A stretch of DNA of 12,784 bases. Origin: Cyclobacteriaceae bacterium (GTDB taxonomy: Bacteria; Bacteroidota; Bacteroidia; Cytophagales; Cyclobacteriaceae). Positions 8,714-12,784 of this stretch are shown piece by piece. The stretch covers positions 1 to 12,784 of the forward strand of contig JALWRJ010000451.1 in assembly GCA_026994125.1 (NCBI GenBank). The letters are read 5' to 3'. A program made the position numbers and the translations under genes. The notes under the pieces are model-generated. The model was not told where the DNA came from. It did no database searches and saw only the letters and a list, made by a program, of their open reading frames with translations. How positions within the stretch are numbered: position 1 is the first letter of the stretch; each line of letters opens with the position of its first letter.

Positions 8714-9388
8714 TTAATCTATTACAGGTATGTAAACGGTTTCAATAACCCAATCGAGGCTATTTATATAGGCAATGGTGGTGGGCTTTAAGGTCGAGTC
8801 TATTTCGAACACCTGGCAAGCCAAATCGTTTTTACCCTTACGCGAAACCGACATGGTAGCAATATTGCAGTTATCCTGTGCGATTACACTCGAAATAAAG
8901 GAAACACTCCCTTTTATATCGTGTGCTTTAATTAGCAAAGTGGTTAACGCGGTAGAAAAGCCGGCTTTAAACTCATCAACTTCGGCAATGTTAATAACCC
9001 CACCTCCTTTGCTTTCGCCAATAATACTACATTCGCGGTTGTTGTGTACAACTTTTATACTTACGGTATTTGGGTGGTAGGTACTGGCATTACCTACCGA
9101 ACGAAAACTATATTGCAAACCTTGCTTTTTGGCTTCATCAAACGATTTTTTTATTCTATCGTCATCTGTGCTAAAATTAAGCAATCCTGCAATGATGGCC
9201 CGGTCGCTTCCATGCCCCTCGTAAGTACGAGCAAAGGAGTTATAAAAGGTTATTTCGGCTTTTTGAGGAATATGCCCCAGCAAGGCAACAGCTGCACGCC
9301 CAATTTTAACCACTCCGGCCGTATGCGAACTGCTAGGCCCAATCATTATTGGCCCAATCATATCAAATACGCTGCTTTTATCGCCCAT
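8714..9388 (-). CDS. sdaAB: L-serine dehydratase (ammonia-lyase), iron-sulfur type, beta subunit
   Basis: The 224-residue product is the beta chain of the oxygen-sensitive [4Fe-4S] L-serine dehydratase, which turns L-serine into pyruvate and ammonia in the cytoplasm. The family signature 'GPSSSHTAG' is at residues 17-25, and 'YEGHGSDRAIIAGLL' follows near 56-70. Residues about 150-222 form an ACT-like domain ('CNIATMSVSRKGKNDLACQVFEID'), which in this family binds serine as a regulator. The cluster-binding cysteines sit in the alpha chain, which is not in this window, so this chain alone is inactive. Start and length match the two-subunit form. It follows thyA by 79 bp and precedes the TolC-like gene by 18 bp. 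Its link to efflux is probably positional only. Confidence 0.93.
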   Translation of the reverse strand: MGDKSSVFDMIGPIMIGPSSSHTAGVVKIGRAAVALLGHIPQKAEITFYNSFARTYEGHGSDRAIIAGLLNFSTDDDRIKKSFDEAKKQGLQYSFRSVGNASTYHPNTVSIKVVHNNRECSIIGESKGGGVINIAEVDEFKAGFSTALTTLLIKAHDIKGSVSFISSVIAQDNCNIATMSVSRKGKNDLACQVFEIDSTLKPTTIAYINSLDWVIETVYIPVID

Positions 9389-9467
9389 TGGTAAGTCGTA
9401 AAAATTTCTTCAATGTTACGCTAAACAAAAATTAATTCTAAAAAGATTTATATAAATGGAAAATAGG

Positions 9468-10262
9468 TTACACGGCTACTTTTCCTTTTATGTGGGGGTG
9501 AGGGTCGTAACCGACCAATTCAAAGTCTTCGTAAGTAAAGTCAAAAATATTTTTAATGGCAGGGTTTAGTTTCATTACAGGTAGTTTTCGTGGGGTACGT
9601 GTAAGCTGTAATTTAGCCTGCTCCAGGTGATTACTATATAAATGCGTATCGCCCAGGGTGTGTATAAACTCACCAGGTTTTAAACCGCACACCTGCGCCA
9701 TCATTAAGGTAAGCAGCGCATAGGAGGCTATATTAAACGGCACCCCTAAAAACACATCGGCCGAGCGTTGGTAAAGCTGGCAGGAGAGTTTGCCATCGGC
9801 TACATAAAACTGAAAAAAAGCATGACAGGGCGGTAGCGCCATGTTTTCAATTTCGCCAACATTCCAGGCGCTTACAATTATCCGCCTGGAGTCGGGATTG
9901 TTTTTTAGCTGACGGATTACTTGAGAAATTTGGTCGATATGCTTACCATTAGGGGCCGGCCAGCTACGCCATTGGTAGCCATACACAGGGCCTAAATCGC
10001 CTTTTTCATCGGCCCATTCGTCCCATATTTTAACTCCATTTTCCTGTAGGTATTTTATATTGGTATCGCCTTTTAAAAACCAAAGTAACTCATAAATAAT
10101 GGAACGTAAATGCAACTTTTTTGTGGTAATAACCGGGAAACCCTCTTGTAAATTATAGCGGCTTTGGTGGCCAAAAACACTTAAAGTTCCGGTACCGGTT
10201 CGGTCTTCTTTTTTTACACCCTCGTTAAGGATGCGTTGCATTATATCCAGGTATTGTTTCAT
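9468..10262 (-). CDS. thyA: Thymidylate synthase
   Basis: This enzyme methylates dUMP to dTMP using 5,10-methylenetetrahydrofolate, releasing dihydrofolate, and supplies dTMP for DNA synthesis in the cytoplasm. The product is 264 residues, the same length as the E. coli enzyme, and key positions line up without gaps: Arg21, the phosphate-binding pair Arg126-Arg127, nucleophile Cys146 in '[10 protein letters not shown]', Arg166, Asp169, Asn177, His207 and Tyr209. It is intact and should be active. A dihydrofolate reductase gene, which often follows thyA, is absent here; sdaAB follows instead after 79 bp without a clear terminator. A candidate promoter lies about 57 bp upstream. Confidence 0.98.
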   Translation of the reverse strand: MKQYLDIMQRILNEGVKKEDRTGTGTLSVFGHQSRYNLQEGFPVITTKKLHLRSIIYELLWFLKGDTNIKYLQENGVKIWDEWADEKGDLGPVYGYQWRSWPAPNGKHIDQISQVIRQLKNNPDSRRIIVSAWNVGEIENMALPPCHAFFQFYVADGKLSCQLYQRSADVFLGVPFNIASYALLTLMMAQVCGLKPGEFIHTLGDTHLYSNHLEQAKLQLTRTPRKLPVMKLNPAIKNIFDFTYEDFELVGYDPHPHIKGKVAV

Positions 10263-10318
10263 GGTAGGTTATCTAATGGTGTAAAAATGCATAGTAAACG
10301 TATTGCACTGTGCGGTTA

Positions 10319-10326
10319 CAAATTTA
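10319..10326 (-). promoter_or_regulatory. Candidate -7 element for thyA
   Basis: The minus strand reads TAAATTTG, a match to the Bacteroidota TAnnTTTG -7 consensus, 57 bp before the thyA ATG. The -33 region has only a T-rich tract (GGTTTAAAA) and no clean TTTG. The upstream terminator at 10525-10544 makes a promoter in this spacer necessary. Confidence 0.35.
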
Positions 10327-10376
10327 CAAACATCTCTTTTTTAAACCAGTTTGTTTGGGGAATATCCACGCTTAAC

Positions 10377-10516
10377 CTCATTGCGAAGGATTGAAGCGAT
10401 AGCGACAAGACTGATGTAAGCAGTTTTTGGCAACTCGTTTGGTTTTGCACAGATTGCTCCGCTTATTGTAAGCATCGTATAACTTTAACCTATGCTGCTT
10501 GCGATCGTAATGACGA
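10377..10516. repeat. Degenerate interspersed inverted repeat (CATTGCGA...GTAATGACG type)
   Basis: The left end CTCATTGCGAAGGATTGAAG and the right end TTGCGATCGTAATGACG are imperfect inverted copies. The middle holds GCGATAGCGACAAGACTG and CAGATTGCTCCGCTT, fragments of the same pattern. Many bacteria, including Bacteroidota, carry intergenic repeats with ends like 'CATTGCGAGG' and 'GATTGCTTCG...CGCAATGACG'. This looks like an old, worn copy. It encodes nothing. Together with the adjacent terminator and the thyA promoter candidate it accounts for most of the 329-bp gene-free stretch 10263-10591. Confidence 0.4.
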
Positions 10517-10517
10517 A

Positions 10518-10544
10518 AGCAAAAGCCCCCGCAAAAGCGGAGGC
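10518..10544 (-). terminator. Rho-independent terminator after the lipoprotein gene
   Basis: The minus strand has GCCTCCGC (10544-10537), a TTTT loop and GCGGGGGC (10532-10525), an 8-bp stem with one T-G wobble. TTTTGCTTT follows (10524 downward). It lies 47 bp past the lipoprotein stop and is a textbook intrinsic terminator for the minus strand. Confidence 0.85.
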
Positions 10545-10591
10545 CTTACTCAACAACCTTACGGCTCGTTAGCGCGGCAAGGAAATTTTAA

Positions 10592-11473
10592 TTAGTTGTT
10601 TCTATTGGATAAATCTACTTCGCGCGATTCACCGTTTACGGTAATGGTTACAATGCTGTCGCATTCGCCATCACCAAAATCAATGGTAGTGGTTTTGTCT
10701 CCAAAAATTACTTCTTTAATACCTTGCACCGGTACACGAGCTTTGTTATTTGCTCTACATGCTTTCTTAAAAACAAGGTCTTCTTTTACGGTAGCATTGT
10801 AGGATATACCATCTTTGTTAATACCGCTGGCAACACTACCGGTTAGCACATGCACTTCGTCAAGCATAGGGTTAGCAGCACGCACCCACACACGGTATCT
10901 ATCTACTTCGCGCGTTGCCACAGCACCATCGGGCCAGGTAATTTTTCCATCGGATAATGTAATATGAAATGTAGGATTCGCCTCTAAGCTTTCGCTCACA
11001 TTTTCTACCTTTCGGGTACCTTCGATGTGCTTATCGTTAATATAGAAATCCTGAAGTTCCACGGTCCAGTATGAACCAGGCACAAAGCGCTGACCGTTGT
11101 AGGTTATAAAGATGATGCCTTTACGTGTATTACCATAGGGGCCTGTGCAGCCATCGCCAAAGTCGATGGTAATGGTTTTGGCTTCTTTGTCGTGGGTAAC
11201 TGTTGCACAAGAAGCTCTTTCATCCATACCTCGTTCTTGTGTGCCATCGGTTTTACCTCCAATAGAGCCATCGGAGTAGCCCATGGCACCATCGGCAATG
11301 TCATTAATTTCATCAAAATCGGCTTGGGTAATTGCTTCTACTTCGGCTTCTGATACATCAAGTGCCTGAGGTTCGTTTGCATTTTGCTTGCACGATGTAG
11401 CCACCATGGCCACAACAACCAGCGCCATGGCGCCTTTAACTAATAGGGTGTTCCTTTGTTTTAGCGTTTTCAT
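10592..11473 (-). CDS. Lipoprotein with two FGDG-Cys modules, function unknown
   Basis: The 293-residue product carries a lipoprotein signal: basic N-region, hydrophobic core, then 'VATSC' with Cys28 as the lipidated residue, followed by KQ rather than an obvious surface-export acidic tag. Residues 30-60 are acidic. A Gly-rich linker (62-80) leads to two short related modules. In the first, Cys89, strand 'KTITIDFGDGC' (99-109) and 'FITYNGQ' (122-128). In the second, Cys239, strand 'TTTIDFGDGEC' (261-271) and 'TITVNGESR' (276-284). In each the two cysteines could pair, so this looks like a duplicated beta-rich unit. Residues 130-230 between them are beta-rich. I do not recognise a named family. 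It ends in a strong terminator, and an XRE gene lies 97 bp upstream on the same strand. Confidence 0.85.
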   Translation of the reverse strand: MKTLKQRNTLLVKGAMALVVVAMVATSCKQNANEPQALDVSEAEVEAITQADFDEINDIADGAMGYSDGSIGGKTDGTQERGMDERASCATVTHDKEAKTITIDFGDGCTGPYGNTRKGIIFITYNGQRFVPGSYWTVELQDFYINDKHIEGTRKVENVSESLEANPTFHITLSDGKITWPDGAVATREVDRYRVWVRAANPMLDEVHVLTGSVASGINKDGISYNATVKEDLVFKKACRANNKARVPVQGIKEVIFGDKTTTIDFGDGECDSIVTITVNGESREVDLSNRNN

Positions 11474-11570
11474 TTTCTTGTTGTTTTGTTTGTTTGGTTC
11501 TTAGAGAAGATGAAACGCCAAAGGTTTAATGGCTTGTTAAAATAATTTGTAAGTTACTGGTTTTAAGGTG

Positions 11571-11792
11571 TTAAAAATTCAACATCTCATGCTGAGGTAC
11601 TCTTAAATACTTTGATAATGTAATAACAGTACATATGGTTGGATTAATCCTTCCAGTTTCTATCCTAGCAATTTGTGATAAACTTATACCAGATGTAAAA
11701 GCTAATTCCTCTTGAGTAATGCCTGCACTCCGCCTCAAATTTTTCAGATGAGTACCAAACTCTGTCAATATTTTTTCGTCCCTAAAATGCAT
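11571..11792 (-). CDS. XRE-family helix-turn-helix repressor
   Basis: The 73-residue product from ATG at 11792 is almost only a Cro/C1-type DNA-binding domain. The first helix includes 'FGTHLKNLRRSAG', and the helix-turn-helix is 'ITQEELAFTSGISLSQIARI' followed by 'ETGRINPTICTVITLSKYLRV'. A TTG at 11810 in frame would add six residues (SLSVV-rich) but ATG is preferred. There is no sensor domain, so it probably binds as a dimer. The perfect inverted repeat at 11829-11846, just upstream and between this gene and the divergent plus-strand pair, is its likely operator. It may therefore repress itself and control the Cys-rich protein operon. The DNA is A/T-richer than the genes to the left, which suggests it came with the plus-strand pair. 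Confidence 0.85.
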   Translation of the reverse strand: MHFRDEKILTEFGTHLKNLRRSAGITQEELAFTSGISLSQIARIETGRINPTICTVITLSKYLRVPQHEMLNF

Positions 11793-11828
11793 TACTACGC
11801 TAAGGGACAATTTTTTTTATTTAAATAT

Positions 11829-11846
11829 TATAGCATATTTGCTATA
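11829..11846. promoter_or_regulatory. Inverted-repeat operator candidate in the divergent intergenic region
   Basis: TATAGCA and TGCTATA are perfect 7-bp inverted arms around TATT. The site lies 37 bp upstream of the XRE ATG and about 94 bp before the ATG of the plus-strand gene. Arm size and spacing suit a dimeric XRE repressor. The plus strand inside the site reads CATATTTG, one base off a Bacteroidota -7 element, so binding there could block the plus-strand promoter. The call rests on symmetry and position only. Confidence 0.5.
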
Positions 11847-11939
11847 TTAAAATATAATAATTATACTTATGCGATTAATAATGATTGTAAGCAATAATTA
11901 CTAACTAAAACTAAAAAAATAATTAATTCAACTCTCGTA

Positions 11940-12521
11940 ATGCTAATTTTAGGATTAGGTAATTCTTGTACAAATCAAGTAGGTGAAATTAAAACCTCTA
12001 CTGAAAAAGAAATTGATATTATTTTAAGCTCAAAAGAACTTGAAACTTTTAAAGGTAATTTTAGTTCATATTATGATAATCTTGATTTCGACAACATAAG
12101 AACTGAAATATTATCTGAAAATGAAACCCTATATCAAATATTTGCTAAAATGACTGATACAAATATTGGCGTATTAGATGTAATATTTTATAAAGATGGA
12201 AATTATAAAATATTTTTTGAAAACAAAATTTTGGAAGAAAAATCAGAAAATGTTACAATTCAATACTTTTCCATTCATGGTAATTTAGTGCTAGAATTAT
12301 CAGCTATTAAAGATAAACTAACTAATATTTACAGTTTAGAGCTTTCAGATAAATTTAAAGCATCGAAAGTAAGTAGTTGTACTGGTGATTGTTATAAAAT
12401 GGCTAAAGATGCATGCAATGGTGACGGAGACTGTGCGCTTTTGTGTGACGCGTTAGACATATTTTTTGGTTCTTGCACAGTAGCTATTGCTACAGCTTGC
12501 TTGGCAACCTGCATAAACTAA
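11940..12521 (+). CDS. Secreted Cys-rich C-terminal precursor, bacteriocin-like candidate
   Basis: The 193-residue product (from ATG) has three parts. First, a hydrophobic 'LILGLGNSC' reads like the end of a lipoprotein signal with Cys10 lipidated. Second, residues 20-140 are a charged, mixed alpha/beta region with no cysteine. Third, the last 47 residues hold eight cysteines (147, 151, 159, 165, 169, 179, 187, 191) spaced C3C-7-C-5-C3C-9-C-7-C3C, within Ala-rich, hydrophobic sequence ending 'ATACLATCIN'. The (i, i+4) and (i, i+8) spacings suit disulfide-stapled helices. The layout recalls halocin C8 precursors, where a Cys-rich peptide is released from the C-terminus, but homology is unproven. 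The open frame continues upstream to 11898 and adds a Lys-rich N-region that would complete the signal, so the true start is doubtful. A small membrane-protein gene follows after 7 bp. Confidence 0.75.
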   Translation: MLILGLGNSCTNQVGEIKTSTEKEIDIILSSKELETFKGNFSSYYDNLDFDNIRTEILSENETLYQIFAKMTDTNIGVLDVIFYKDGNYKIFFENKILEEKSENVTIQYFSIHGNLVLELSAIKDKLTNIYSLELSDKFKASKVSSCTGDCYKMAKDACNGDGDCALLCDALDIFFGSCTVAIATACLATCIN

Positions 12522-12528
12522 ATAAATT

Positions 12529-12720
12529 ATGGATTTAATTGAAGTTATTATATCAATTGCGTTAATAACAAATTACAGCTTGGCATTACTTGGCATTTTC
12601 AGTATCTTTAAAAGAAAATATTCTAATCCAAAGTCAGTACATATAATTTGGATTTGGGTAATAATACTTTTTCAAGGTATTGGAGGTCTGTTATACTTTA
12701 GCTTTAAAAACACTCTTTAA
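12529..12720 (+). CDS. Small two-TM protein resembling PLDc_N proteins, possible immunity protein
   Basis: The 63-residue product has TM helices at about 4-26 and 38-58, joined by a basic loop (KRKYSNPKS). The second helix, 'WIWVIILFQGIGGLLYFSFK', fits the pattern of PLDc_N-type small membrane domains (aromatic-rich start, then P/QxxGxxxY), with Gln where Pro is usual. Stand-alone members include B. subtilis YxlE; they have no phospholipase activity because the catalytic HKD domains are absent. It begins 7 bp after the Cys-rich precursor, so the two are cotranscribed and probably work together. Small membrane proteins beside secreted peptides often protect the producer, so an immunity role is the leading guess, not shown. 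No gene was seen in the last 64 bases. Confidence 0.72.
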   Translation: MDLIEVIISIALITNYSLALLGIFSIFKRKYSNPKSVHIIWIWVIILFQGIGGLLYFSFKNTL

Positions 12721-12784
12721 TAAATAAAATTGTTGCTTACAATCTTTTATGAAAAATAAAGGTTTACTTAAATGTATTTTAATT

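Larger units (their letters stand above)
11883..12744. repeat. Inverted repeat flanking the two-gene Cys-rich cassette
   Basis: GATTGTAAGCAATAAT at 11883-11898 and the inverse of ATTGTTGCTTACAATC at 12729-12744 match at 15 of 16 positions, with 12 in a row. They bracket both plus-strand genes almost exactly. In such A/T-rich DNA a 12-bp match could arise by chance. It could instead mark the ends of a transferred cassette or paired regulatory sites. No target-site duplication was recognised. Confidence 0.35.

Noticed and set aside
9389..9467. Separate promoter or terminator between thyA and sdaAB
   Set aside because: No hairpin with a T-run and no TAnnTTTG match were found in the 79 bases, so read-through from thyA is the simpler reading.
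11793..11810. TTG start that would lengthen the XRE protein by six residues
   Set aside because: ATG at 11792 leaves the whole DNA-binding domain intact, and the extra residues add nothing recognisable.
11712..11897. Plus-strand open frame of 61 codons overlapping the XRE gene and operator
   Set aside because: It is antisense to a clear helix-turn-helix gene and its product has no recognisable features.

Overview
The window looks like a chromosomal piece of a Bacteroidota bacterium, probably a Cytophagia- or Flavobacteriia-like lineage. This rests on several signs: secreted proteins whose signal peptides end in A|Q, A/T-rich gene starts without Shine-Dalgarno sequences, -7 elements resembling TAnnTTTG, a two-subunit type L-serine dehydratase beta chain, and a secreted WD40-caspase protein. 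The genus cannot be told. No rRNA, tRNA, CRISPR array or transposase gene was seen.

Layout, right to left along the minus strand, which carries all genes except the last two. An XRE-type repressor (about 11571-11792) is followed by a two-module lipoprotein (10592-11473) that ends in a strong Rho-independent terminator. A 329-bp spacer then holds that terminator, a worn interspersed repeat and a candidate thyA promoter. Next come thyA, sdaAB, a TolC-type outer-membrane channel and an HlyD/MacA-type adaptor (10262 to 5849), closely spaced and closed by a long terminator hairpin at 5723-5769. No inner-membrane pump is next to the adaptor, so it must pair with one encoded elsewhere.

The second minus-strand unit (5528 to 61) encodes three exported proteins: a 963-residue WD40-propeller plus caspase-fold peptidase with an intact His/Cys dyad, a small LPP20-like protein, and a 594-residue LPP20-like multidomain protein. 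A terminator-like hairpin with a U-tract sits only 14 bp before the start of the last gene, so that gene may be attenuated relative to the caspase. The three proteins plausibly form one envelope module, but its job is unknown.

The far right end (about 11570-12784) is a different kind of DNA. It is markedly A/T-richer; for example, 12181-12240 has 8 G/C of 60, against 24 of 60 at 10681-10740. It holds a divergent regulator, a perfect inverted-repeat operator candidate, a secreted lipoprotein-like precursor whose last 47 residues contain eight cysteines in a near mirror-symmetric pattern, and a 63-residue two-TM protein resembling PLDc_N-type small membrane proteins. The best hypothesis is a transferred bacteriocin-like precursor plus immunity pair under XRE control. 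A nearly perfect 16-bp inverted repeat flanks the two-gene unit. The precursor's signal peptide appears to begin upstream of its only ATG, where no standard start codon exists.
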